From positions 558,001 to 622,000 of the forward strand of contig JABSSW010000013.1 in the NCBI GenBank assembly GCA_018902385.1: 64,000 nucleotides of DNA, in the 5' to 3' direction. Positions 21,001 through 32,348 of this stretch are shown here, piece after piece (positions within the stretch are counted from its first letter, which is position 1; each line of letters opens with the position of its first letter). Source of the stretch: Physcia stellaris. Lineage: Eukaryota; Ascomycota; Lecanoromycetes; Caliciales; Physciaceae. A model generated the notes under the pieces. It was not told the DNA's origin, did no database searches, and saw only the letters and a list, made by a program, of their open reading frames with translations. The translations under genes and the position numbers were made by a program.

Positions 21001-24000
21001 CGTCGTCTAGGAAATCGTCCAAGTCCAGCGGCTCTTTCGCTTTCTCGGCCTCCTTGTCCTTGTCTTTGCTCGTCTTCGATTTCGCTGTAGAGGTAATACC
21101 TACGCCGCCCCAGAAGCTCTTGACTGCATTGGCCGCGCTTTCTTCCTCAGCGACATCTCTTGTCTTTGGATTCTCCTTGTATGAGTCGGCAGGAACGTTC
21201 TCCGCCTTATCCTTAGACGCTTTATTTGCTGCTCTGGCGTCCTCTGCTTTGGTAGGTTTGGACTTGGTCTTGATGTCCTTTTTACCTTTGCTCTTCGCTG
21301 GGGCTAAAGAGCCCCATCCACCATCATCCACATCGTCAAGGCCGGGGATGAGCTCCGGCTCAGGCGTGAGTCCTTGAGCTGGCGGCGTCGGTACAGGTGG
21401 AGGGATCTCGGGCATTGCGCTTTTGCCGCCTCTCGTCTTGTCCTTCTTACCAGAATTACCCCAGATTCCCCAGGAATCCTCCTCCACCGCAGCCGGCATT
21501 GTATCAGGAATAGAGTCGGCCACTAAATCTTTGATTTTCGAATTTTCCGTCGTCACCTTACCCTTCTTGCCCGTCTTCGTCTTATTCTTCGTCCTGTCTT
21601 TCTCCGCCTTTTCTCTATCCTCCTTGTCTCTCTGCTCTTGCTCCTCCTTCTCTCTCTGCTCTTGCTCCTCCCGTTCCCGCTCCTCCTCTTCTATCTTCTC
21701 TTTCTCCCGCTCTTTCTCCCGCTCTTTTTCCTTCTTCTTCCTGTCTTTCGCCGAAAGACCCCACCCCCCAAACTCCTCCTCGAATGTATCAACCTTGTCT
21801 TCTGGTGGATCGGGAACGGCGACAATGGGCGGATCCGGTTCAGCAGTTTTACTCTTCTTGCCCTTTTTCCCTTTGCTTGTGGTACCCCAAGAATCGAGTA
21901 TGGAAGGTTCTGGTTCAACCGGCGCAGGTGGCGGTGGCGGTGGCGCTGTATCTACCTTTTTGGAATCTACCGCACCAGCCTTTTTGCCTTTCTTGTTTTT
22001 CTTGTCTGTCGAACCCCACCCACTTACCCAATCGCTATCTAAAACGGACGTCTCTGCAGCAGCTCCAGGTGCAACTGCGAGATTGGGGTCGTCTTGGACT
22101 TCAAATATTAAGTCTTTCTTTTCCCTCTTATCGTTCCTAGTAGTTCCCCAGCCGAAATCATCGAGTGGATCTGATTCTGGTATCTGGATGATGTTGGGGT
22201 CTTCTGTCCTTGCTGGACCTTTGGCCACTCCCTTCTTGCTCTTGTTTTTGTCCTTCTTCGTTCCAAAGGCACCCCAGCCGTCATCAACGGGAGGCTCAAT
22301 CTCATCCATCACGGCGGCAGCTAATTCCTTCGGAGGATCTTCTGCCATACCCTTCTTGCTCTTCTTGCCCTTCTTACCACCAAAATCAAAGCTCAGGTCA
22401 GGCTCAGGATCAAGCTCCTTCTCGACCAACGACTCTGGGATTTGGGCTGCAAAAGTGGCAATATTGCCCTTCTTCTTGCCCTTTTTCGAACCGTCGAGAT
22501 CGCCCCATTCAAATTGGCTTGCTGCATCCGGCTCTTTGCCAGCAGTCTCAATACCGGTTGTAACCTGGTCCTGCTCTTCCGACTGGCTTTTCTTCCCTTT
22601 CTTCTTATCTTTTTTAGTGTTGAACGAACCCCATCCATTATCAGCTTCGGCCGCAGGCTCCGCCTTAGCTCCTACTGCTACCAAAGGCTCCTCAAGGTGT
22701 TCCCCTGTGATTGCAGTTTTGCCTTTCTTCTTAGTTTTCTTCGAACCAAAGCCACCCCAGTCATCTTCCGCTGGGGTGTCTTTGGGCGCAGCGAGTGGTT
22801 GAGGAGGCACAGAGGGGACTTCTTCATCGCCTTTCTTCCCTTTCTTCCTGTCTTTCTTGGTGGACGCTGTACCCCATGCACTCCATGAATCGCCCGCGGT
22901 TGTTGTGGGTTCTTCTAGTGCTGTGCCAAGACCAGAGATGTCAGGTTCTGCGCCGATGTCCTCAAATGCATTTTTTTTCTTATCTTTCTTGGCTTTTCCG
23001 CCAGCAGGCGCGAAAGTGCCCCAATCATCGGCCTCTGCCGTCTTGGTAGTCTCGTCAACTTTGTTTTCGTCAAGTGTCCCTAAACCAAAATCAAATCCGG
23101 CACTTGTGCTAGTAGTTTTCTTCTTGTTTTTCTTGTTCGACCCAAATGACCAGATACTAGTGTCACCACCCTCCGACAAGGAGTCCTTTGTATCCTTAGG
23201 TTTTTCCGTAATATCGGTACCGCCAGTATCTGCCGCATTGAAGTCCCATTTACTCGTCGTAGTACCCCAGCCACTAACCCCCCAACCTCCAAGTCCAAAT
23301 GAATTACCAATAGCTTTTGTACCTGTGTCGCCAAAGCTAAGATCAAGTTTTGGCGAGTCGCCTAGGTTGATTTCGTCAAATGTGCCTGTTGAAGGGTTGT
23401 TGGCAGCGGGATCTGGTGTTGGATCAGGGGCCTTAGAAAATCGTTAGCGATACACACAACATGCACAACCTGCACGAACCTTGTCCTTCTTTCCCTTTTT
23501 CCCCTTTTTCCCAGCTGTAAAGCCTCCCCATTCATCATCTTGGTTCGCATCGCCTCCGTTAGACCATGACAGTGATTCTCCGTACGCTACGTCCTCTTCC
23601 GCCGTTTCCTTTTTCTCGTCCTTCTTTCCCTTTTTCCCTTTTTTCCCAGCTGTAAAGCCTCCCCATTCATCATCTTGATTCGTAGCGCCTCCGTTCGCCC
23701 ATGACAGTGATTCTCCATTCGCTGCGTCCTCTTCCGCCTTTTCCTTTTTCTCGTCCTTCTTTCCCTTTTTCCCTTTTTTCCCAGCTGTAAAGCCTCCCCA
23801 TTCATCATCTTGATTCATAGCGCCTCCGTTAGCCCATGACAGTGATTTTTCGTTTGCTGCATCCTCTTCCGCTGTTTCCTTTTCCTCGTCCTCTTCTTTC
23901 TTTTTCTTCTTCTCCTCGTCGTCATCTACGCCTCCTTTGTTCTTCTTTCCCTTCTTCTTTTTGTTGGTCGATGCATTCCAGTCGTTCCAGTCATCGCCGC

Positions 24001-24820
24001 CACCGTCACCTCCGCCATCGCCACCAGGCCCACCGGCACCGTTAGAACCTCCATCCCCACCTCCGCCGTTTTCTTCACCAGCACCTCCATCCTTGTTTCC
24101 CTCGTCACCGAATTCCTCCCAATCGTTCTTGCTAGACTGCTTCTGAGCTTTTGCCTTTTTGCCGCCCTTGGCTTGGCGCACATTGGAGAAATCATCGAAA
24201 TTGATTGATGGTGTAGTCATAGGTAGGATAGGGTCGTTAAGATGTACAACCTCTGGCTGGGGTTTAGGCTGACTGAGCTGCTGCGCCCCGTTGCATTCCG
24301 CTGTAGTTAGGCAATCGACATTACTGAGTAATGTTCGCAGATCAACCTCGGCGTAAGCTGGGGGCGTATCGCTTGTGGAATCGAGATAGGACGGTGGGGC
24401 CTCGCAGGTAGATTCCGAGTGAAGCAGCGTAGAATTCAGAAAGTGGCGATCTTTATCGATCTTGTCTCGGTAAGGAGGATTAAGATAGCCAGACTGTGCT
24501 AAAAGTCAGTCTACGTTGGCAAAGCTAGCAACAAGTGAGGAGGTGCCGAGTTGGACGACTCCGCAAGAACAGTAGCCTGGGTGATTAATCTAGGTTGAGG
24601 CCGTGCTGAACCTAGGTAAGTGACTGACCTGAACCAAGCTCGCGAGTGGCGTGAAAGCTTCGCCTGTTGGATCCCGCTGCATGCATAAAGTATCACACCG
24701 CCACTTCGACTCCGACAATAAAGATGCCATATCATCCAAACCAATCCTCGGTGGCGGGATCTTTCGGTCGTGATATCCGTTGTCGCGGTGACCGTCGTAA
24801 ATTGCAGACACAGCTGCCAT
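18003..24820 (-). CDS. Giant Trp-Gly / lysine-block repeat protein, unknown function
   Basis: Five exons are proposed: 24629-24820, 23480-24493, 19612-23431, 19374-19537 and 18003-19271, totalling 2152 residues. Introns are 135, 48, 74 and 102 bp; the 74 bp intron could instead be 35 bp (donor at 19572) without changing frame. The protein is almost entirely low-complexity. About 20 units follow the pattern acidic-D-W-G-G/S/T-F, then KKxKKKGKK, spaced by Pro/Glu/Ala-rich linkers, e.g. DDWGGFGSKKTKKKGK. A Glu/Arg/Lys coiled-coil-like stretch lies near the middle and a second one near the C-terminus. The N-terminal 190 residues are more complex and contain PPSY and PPAY motifs. The last residues are GSWLKRVSGF. 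No catalytic domain is visible. A scaffold or RNA/protein-binding role is only inference. The coiled, repetitive build loosely recalls fungal tethering proteins, but I cannot support that homology. Confidence 0.75.
23480..23880 (-). repeat. 135 bp coding minisatellite, three copies
   Basis: Three nearly identical units each encode 45 residues built around SLSWANGGATNQDDEWGGFT followed by AGKKGKKGKKDEKK and an Ala/Glu linker. The third copy is cut at the exon end (donor at 23479). High similarity between units compared with the diverged repeats elsewhere in the protein indicates recent expansion or homogenisation. Confidence 0.9.
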
Positions 24821-26227
24821 TGTGAGTATGGAAACTAGTGATTTGATATACCCAGAACGAGCTCATCGAAGCAACAAACAGGCGAGTACGGATAAGCAAG
24901 GGGGCGACAGAAGTCAATTGGTATGCAAAGCAAAGGGATGACAGCGACGGGCCTCCCTAAAGGTAATTGAAGTGCAATTAACGGCTGGTGAGTATTGCTG
25001 AACGCAGAATTGAGAGAAAAAGCGCGGTAAAACGGGGGTCACAAGCAGCACCCTTGTCGCCCTCGAAAATACTGTGTATCGAGGCGGGCCCTAAATTCCA
25101 ACCAGCTAATCGCCTAGCCGAGATATCCTAGACAAGCTCGACAAGGGACACCATATAGAAAGTTGCCGTTGCAATAGGACAATGATTATGATGAGGAAAG
25201 ATCAAGTGAAAGCGGTTGCAATCTCAAACAATGATCCGAATATCCCTTCGAATCTTTTACTGCCCTATCAGACAGCTGGTGTGAGCATTTCTTGCAGAGT
25301 GTGGGACGCTATTGGTCTTGCTCGGCTCGACTACTGAAGCGCATGACACCCCTAGGCTATGTACATGTATACTAATCTACTCGATTGGTCTGATCTTTGA
25401 GGTCCTAACTCTATGTTCCCTCTACTGCGCGTCTTCCAGGGCTTGGAATGCATCACTATTGTCTCCTCGAATTCTCAATGTCAACTGTTCTTATAAACTC
25501 ATGCCAGATCTACCTCTGGCAACCACTCACTTTTGTATGGAGATCAATACGTCCGGGCTTCCCTGAGGGCACAAGTACGAGTACATAAGCCTGCCGAAAG
25601 CCGGGTAGGACCGCCTACGGACCACATCTCGAGCAAAGCAGTGGGTCTATGACGTTGCTATGCACCAAGTCTTGAAGTCTTTGGTGCTGCAAGCATCGCA
25701 AACATCTAATATGCAACCCGAAGAGCCTCGAACAATACTTGGCCAAATCACGAGAACCATTACTCTACATGTGTTTGCATGTCGAACGGTCCAACGACAA
25801 ACCCAGTTGGGATTAATGACCGCAGGGGTTTCTTTTCCAATTGGTCTTTCCAATTCCAAGCAATGGTACATACCGCATCATCTGAGCTAGGCATTGAGCA
25901 CACTGTATGGTGGACGCCGCGCTCATTGCACAGGTACTTACTTGATAGACACTGGATTCGATCACTGGGATGCCAAACAAATAGCGAAAGACTTGACGAA
26001 TGGCCCACGTTGTTCGCTGATGATGCAGCTGTTCTATCCTACAACCATTTAAATTGAAGCTTGCCCCGCGGAAGTCAAAGGTAGAAACGACCAATATGTG
26101 CTCCGGACCAGCAAGCAGCCCGTAACAGAAGGGGCATCTTGGCATAAGAAGCCACCAACCGCCTTCTAAATCCGTTATTGCTGACGCCTGCAGACAAGCA
26201 AGGAAAGGTGTGTTCACATTTCTCTGC
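24821..26227. other. Intergenic region between repeat protein and SNF2 helicase genes
   Basis: 1.4 kb with no convincing gene. A 146-codon open minus-strand frame (25813-26253) overlaps the end of the helicase gene in another frame and shows no domain; I regard it as chance. The left part is the promoter of the repeat-protein gene. The right part is the 3' flank of the helicase gene. Confidence 0.5.
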
Positions 26228-29200
26228 TTAGCCCAGCAGTTTCTGAATATCACCTAGTCTATTCGTCGTCTTCTTACCTCTCTTCCCCTCGTTCTCTCTG
26301 AAAGCAGTCATCATCAGCTTGCGTTTTTCCGCCTGGACCCCCAAAACCCTCTCTTCAATGCTGCCCTGCATGACGAGTCTCCAGACTGCGACCTCTTTCT
26401 GTTGGCCCAGACGGTGGACTCTGTCAACAGCTTGATCTTCGATAGCTAATTAAACTCGAAGTTAGCTTGTCCCTTAGAGATGTTTGATCAACATGGCATA
26501 AAATCTCAATGTTTGTCAGTTGCTGGACTTGTTGCATTATCCCATGGTCTGGTAATAAGTCGTGCAATTTATAGGATACATCAACAGATCTGCAATTGCC
26601 CGACTTCGGATACAATCAGACGACAATGTCTTCTTCATGTCATCTTCATATGCTTTGTGCCCAAAACAGGTAAGCGTTTTGTCTTAATGGGTGTGTTAGT
26701 GGCGATGCAAGGGTGGCAGAATCGCACCAGACCAGACCATGGGATGCAGTAAGTAGGGGGAGTAGCAGTCCGTATTCCACTCACCGGGAGCCCACCAACT
26801 ATCGGCAAGTATGACCTGATTGGCCGCGACCAGATTCAACCCAACCGAACATACACCCAGTGATGCGAGCATGATCATGCACTCCGAGTTGTCTTCAAGA
26901 GCGGCCATAGCTGAGCAGATTTCGGAGTCAGCATTGCTTTCAAGAGATGTCTTATACGTAGACAGATTTAGAAACTTCATTGTCCGGTCTGCTTTAGAAC
27001 TGGCACTACAGACCGTAGCACTGTATGGAAGGGAAACAGGGGGGCTCCAGAGTTGACTTACCAGCGTCTCGAGTCGGAGCAGCCATTGTTCCGTCTATCC
27101 GTGCAAAAACCAATCCTTCGCTCTCAAGTTTGGCTTGCACGATATCAAGAAAGCTAGTCCATTGACTAAAGACGACCGTCTTTGTACCCGGCTTGCTCTT
27201 CTGTGTCGATCTTAAGATGTTAAACAGTGCCTCGACCTTACTACTGCTGCTCTGGGGGTCGATATCGATTAGCTCAGTAGAAAGTGTAGATTCGCCACCC
27301 AATTCTTTTGGGCGAACAATGGATTCCAACTCCAGCGGCTCCGCGCGACACATTGGACAACGATGCTGGGTCTCGATAACACGTTCAATGCACTCTTTTC
27401 CGAAGACATGTGCGCAGGCTGTGATGACTGGAGTATGAAGTGGTTCAAGACATATGGCACAATCATCTGCTGCTGTCTCAATACTGAGCTGCAGCATCTG
27501 CTGAAGCATGATAATATTTTCAGGGGTAAGATCTACAACCACCTTGTCTCCAAAGTCGGCCAGCAGTGATGTAACACGGTCGCCGCAAAGTTTCCAATGA
27601 TTGCAGACTTGGCGCAAGCGAAGCAGAATCTCGAGGAGATGGCGGTAAGTCTCCTGAGGCCGTGACGAAGGATTAAGCCCACTGGTCTCATACTTCCGTA
27701 GAAGGCCCTGACCCTCTGCTGTGAGAGCATCGTACTTTTCTTGCTCGTGGGGAAGGAATTCAATGGGATGGACATACTCCTCTAGATTTGGGAGTCTCAG
27801 GTCGACAAACTTCATTTCTTTTTTACGACGCAAGCAAACAGTACTCATGATAGCCTGAAGCAGGAGGCTAGCATCTTCGTGGCCTTGATTCAGTGGGCGA
27901 ATCAGAACGCTGTTGAATATCTCGAGCCGCTCAAGCCCACCAGTGATTCTCAGGAAACGGACCAGAGAGAAGAGATCCTTGAGAGTATTTATGATTGGAG
28001 TTCCAGTAAGCACCCATCTCGATTGCGCGAGTAAAGCTGTTGCTGCGAGTGCGGACCTAGTACTTGGGTTCCTTATCACGTGACCTTCATCCAGGATTAT
28101 TCTTCTCCACGTGATGGAGAACAGGCCATCCGGGCCATCCTTTCGAGGTTTCGTGCTTTGAGGGGGTTTGTATTCGCTCGACAACGCCCCGTACGTAGTG
28201 ATCACTACATCATACGTATTGAAATCATCTCTGGACTTCTTTCCAGAGCCATGATAGATCAGGACGCGTAAAGCAGACTCGGGCTTCACGTGGTGTTTTA
28301 TCTGCAAGATTCAAATAATCAGTCAAAGGATCTGCTTCAAAGGAACGGTCAAGACTTGTGACGAAAGCAACCGAACAATTCGGTGAGTGCTGTCAGCTCA
28401 AGGTTTCAAGTCCTAGATGAGCTCACCTGGTTACTCCAATTACTCATGACACCAAGTGGAGAAACGATCAATGTTGGGCCCGAGACTTTTGACTCCGATA
28501 CTATCAAAGATATCATTTCAAGTGTTTTTCCCAAGCCCATGTCGTCTGCCAGTATTCCACCACTAGACAACATGGGAGCCTCACGAGTAGAAAAGTTAGT
28601 CGCGATATTTGTGAAGAGTCGAGAGTCCACGGAGGATCTCTTCCACAACTGTACTACATCAGGTGAGCCCGCTGCCGGCAACTTCGGGCTTTCCTTCTCT
28701 AGAAGCCAAGCAAGTGCTTGACGTTGGTATGGCAGGAGCTCGGTAGCAAGTTTGTTCGGAAATTCTGCCATTGGCATGGCTGCCAAGTCTTCCTCACCTG
28801 CCCCAAACCTTTCCACCACTTCGCCCATCTCGCGAGGATTGAACTTCAAACTGTCCGCCATAATTTCGTGAAGGTCTTGAACTGGTGCGCTGCTGCTTGG
28901 AGTGCTCGTAACTCCGGTTTGACTGCTTCCGAGGCTCCATTCGTGGCTGGTGCCAGCTGTCAATACTCCACCTTTGTTGGTATTCTTCAACCTTTTCAGC
29001 TCGTCCGCTTTTCTCTTTTTCTCCTCTCGGGCTCTTGAGATAATACCGTCCAGGGGAAGTCTGTCAAGGCGCATCTGGTCCACCAATTCGCTTCGCTCAG
29101 TCGGATTGCTTGTGCCAAATAACTTCAATGCAATAGGACAATCGAAAACATTCTTGTTTCCGGTTAGAGATCCCTCTACTAGAATCTTACCAGCATCCAT

Positions 29201-29620
29201 ATATTTGGCCAACTTGGCGGCCATTGCTCGTGGTATATGACCTATTTGAGTTCTCTGCACATTTTCGACTCGAAGAGCATTAGAGTCGTAGGGGTTGCTC
29301 GGCTCTCTTCTCACAATTACAGTTTCCAAAGGTGTAGCCTGTCCATCGTAGTATTGTATTCCAACAACTTTAGTATTGAGGGTTCCATACAACTCATAAT
29401 TTTGGTTAGTGTTATCATTGTCGTCTTGGGAAAGGATGAGGATGTCATCGGCACGTTCCTCCTCGGTCCGCTCGTTCGTCCAGCTGTCTCGCTGACTCTG
29501 GGTGAAGCCGTTGGGAGGTTCCTGCCGGGCGACTTTACGTGGTTGCGGAATGGAGCTCTCGTCATCGCTAGCGGTGAGATCGATCGCGATAGCTTTGCGC
29601 TTACCGTTAATGAGCGTCAT
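26228..29620 (-). CDS. HIRAN-SNF2-RING DNA translocase, Rad5/HLTF type
   Basis: Four exons: 28427-29620, 27062-28298, 26785-26991 and 26228-26445, giving 951 residues. Introns are 128, 70 and 339 bp, all GT-AG; the last is long for this genome. Order of domains: an N-terminal basic region with a probable nuclear localisation signal ([10 protein letters not shown]), a HIRAN domain around residues 80-190 ([10 protein letters not shown] ... [17 protein letters not shown]), SNF2 ATPase lobe 1 ([16 protein letters not shown]; Walker B variant [11 protein letters not shown]), a C3HC4 RING finger ([20 protein letters not shown] ... CPMCRAE), and helicase lobe 2 ([16 protein letters not shown], then [11 protein letters not shown]). 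The ending is [11 protein letters not shown]. Family members reverse stalled forks and polyubiquitinate PCNA in error-free damage tolerance. Whether this is the Rad5 orthologue or a paralogue cannot be decided here. The ATG at 29618-29620 is the first that gives a sensible N-terminus. Confidence 0.93.
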
Positions 29621-30790
29621 TGCTTTCCAGGAAGGCAGGCGGAAGCTTTGGAAGAAATAGTGATGGTGAAATTTGTAAGACGCGACTACCTTTATGTAGT
29701 CTGGTACAAACGCGCTTATCACGTGAGCTTTCAAGCGCTTGAAACGGCACCCCCAACGATTGAAGGGTAGAGCTCACTTTCGATTTCATGAGCTTTATAT
29801 TCTGCCCATGATTCCCAAGTCGGCCAAACCCGTTACCATGGTCCTTTTCAGGCGGAAATCTGAATAAGTTGGATAAAATTCACAAAATTCAAAGATTTGC
29901 TATTCGACAAAAATCTACCGAAGAATATCTGTATCTGGATACGGATAACACGGCAGTAAGCTCGAAGGCTGAGGATGGAGGATTTATTCTCTACACCTGT
30001 TGTCAGTTCAGCTCGTGGTCCCGAAGTCGAGCATGCTGGGTTGTAGACTGGATTCGAGACAAAACGCCACTCCTACTTTTACGGGTGTTCCGAATGTGCG
30101 GAAAAGAAGACGCCAGGCATTCGCAAGCGGTCCGAAATCCAGAGATTTCCTAAAATTACGTAGAACTAACTACTACCATTGTACGCCATACCTTTACTGT
30201 CTTTGCTGACTCTGACTTACGAACTGCGTTTAAGTAATCACAGTTACGCGGCGCCTAATGCTCGCTGTGCAATCCGGGCTACGACGCGCCAGGCTTGCAA
30301 AGTTGAAGATGTTTGATCTCGGCATGATCCTCCAATTTGGTACTGCTGTACCTAGGCTTGAAGTTTTCCCGATAAACACAAGGTATGGAAGCCTCGTAGA
30401 CCACATTTCCACCTGCAGGACTTTGTTAATCGGCTATCAAAAGGCTGGATATTCCTCTATTCCAATGACGAGGAAATCGTCGAAATGACGGGGTCGATTA
30501 ATCATGAATATCGCAACTAGGAGCATCTGTCGACCATGGCAGCACCAGCTTCTGGCCAGCTGATACTGCCGTTCTCACCTGCAGGAACATAGACTCCAAT
30601 AACACGATTATCGAAGAAAAGAACCCCGGTACTGCTTGAAAAATGCTATTTTGAATTCGTTCACTTTGGTGACTAGAAACAGAGGCCCCGAATTTCAGTG
30701 AGGTCCTGGCCCACGATTACGGAAATTCTAGCTGTGGGTCATTGCGATCTCACTCGAATGCACTTTCAACCCATATCCTAACAAATCTCA
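29621..30790. other. Intergenic region
   Basis: 1.2 kb between the helicase start and the stop of the hydrolase gene, both minus strand. No frame is convincing. The right part should contain the helicase promoter; nothing repeat-like stands out. Confidence 0.5.
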
Positions 30791-32348
30791 TTATCGGATA
30801 TTCCGGCGGATCCATCGTTCAAAATATCTCGCGATGTCATCGCTGTTCTTCTCCAACATCCCAAAATGGCCATTACCAAAGATTCCAACCTTTTCCAGAA
30901 GTGTGAAAGTTACTTTGACACCAGCTTGCCTAAGGTATGAGACCTGACAATGGTCATACAAGACGTGGACACTGGCTTGAGTGGTGAGGAACAAAACGGG
31001 CGCCTTTGCGATGTTGACAAGCTTTCTGGGCGTCTGAGTCGCATTTTCGGCTTGCAGGACGCAAGAGTAATTGGATAGTTTCCCATCAGTGAATTGGTTT
31101 TGACCGACGGGGGCTCGTATGAGTTGGCTTGGATCAGCCACTGGAGGGTCATACGAAACTGGTACGTCTGCGATTCCCCACGCTCGGCTCGGTGCTGGTG
31201 TTGTGGCTCCTACTGTTCTAAATATATCACGGAGTCAGCATATTTTTGTCAACGAATAATTTAGAAATATCTCGAGACTTCACTGCTTCAACAATACGAA
31301 GTATATCCTCGAAGTGTTGAGGAACTTTAAGGTAACTAACCCTGCATCGTAATTTCCGAAGGGAGTTTGATCGGCTTCAAAGGCCACGTGACCTTTAACT
31401 AGCGAAGGGCATCCGTCGGTCGCGAGGAAGACTCCTTGCCCACCATAAGAATGGCTGACAAATACTGAGGGACCTATCCGATCCAGCAGCGCGCACGTGG
31501 AGGTCCTGGAAATGTTCTGAAATAATGGACTAAGACTCAGCGGCAAGAATGTTGCAAAAAAAGCGTCAAATGCAGGGTCGCCTCTGGTCCCATTCTAGAA
31601 GGCTCTCCGTTAGCACTGTTCAAAAAGTATGATGGACATTGCAAGTCAAGAAATGAGGTAGCTTGGTACACTTACACCAGGCCATTGCGTGTGAAATCTG
31701 GCTTGATAGTAATTGTTATAGAGCTCCGGAGCAGTGAATGCGACTTCGGCAAGTTCGACACCACCACCTGAGATTAACGGAGCTGCACCAACATCTGTAC
31801 TACTGGATCGGCCAACGCTCCATTGATCGACGATAAAGACTTCATAGCCCTTGCCCAGCAGGTACGAAGCCCAGCCTCGGTTGCCGTCTGGTTTATTCAA
31901 CCATTGCTAGAAACATTAGATCAAGCATCGCTGATGCAGTAGCCACTCACAGTCCCAGATACTCCTCCACCATGGAACTACAAGCAGACATGAATTTAGT
32001 ACATGGATCTCCGGTATGGGGTATGTAAAGCGATCCATCTGACCCTGAGCACCGTCGCAGCAGTTGTATTGAGATCGTTGAAGAGCTAGATATTCATGGA
32101 CGGAGACCTAGGAAACCTACAAAAACGATAGGGTATCTGCGCGTCTTTCCATGCAATGGAGTGAGCTGCTCGACATAGATTTGATGAACAAGTATGGTAC
32201 GGTTACCAATAGGATCGAAATTATATTTTCCGCCAGCGTAAAAGACGTTCCTCTGGTAAAATTCCTCGGGAAGTCCCTTTGGTAAGGCGGAAGATGAAAG
32301 AGGTGAAGCAACGAGAACGAACAGGAAAGTCAAGAAAGGGAGGAACAT
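30791..32348 (-). CDS. Secreted alpha/beta-hydrolase (esterase-like)
   Basis: Five exons: 32121-32348, 31951-31977, 31676-31906, 31341-31594 and 30791-31217, giving 388 residues. Introns are 143, 44, 81 and 123 bp. The first 20-22 residues (MFLPFLTFLFVLVASPLSSS) are a classical signal peptide ending before ALPKG. The 27 nt second exon supplies FHGGGVSGT, the HGGG oxyanion-hole region, followed by QWLNKPDGNRGWASYL and EVFIVDQWSVGRSS. The nucleophile elbow is SHSYGG (Ser in S-H-S-Y-G, with Ser rather than Gly first). The likely catalytic His is in FGNGHFGMLEKN. The build matches a fungal secreted hydrolase family whose substrates are mostly unknown. N-glycosylation sequons occur (GNRT, QNIS). 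An extracellular carboxylesterase is the best reading; the substrate is not predictable. Confidence 0.88.

Noticed and set aside
19629-22802. Long plus-strand open frames opposite the WG repeat gene
   Set aside because: These are antisense mirrors of Lys/Glu/Ser-rich coding sequence. Their Phe/Leu/Ser runs follow from the sense codons.
25813-26253. 146-codon open frame on the minus strand
   Set aside because: It overlaps the final exon of the SNF2 helicase gene in another frame, has no domain or repeat, and its composition looks random.
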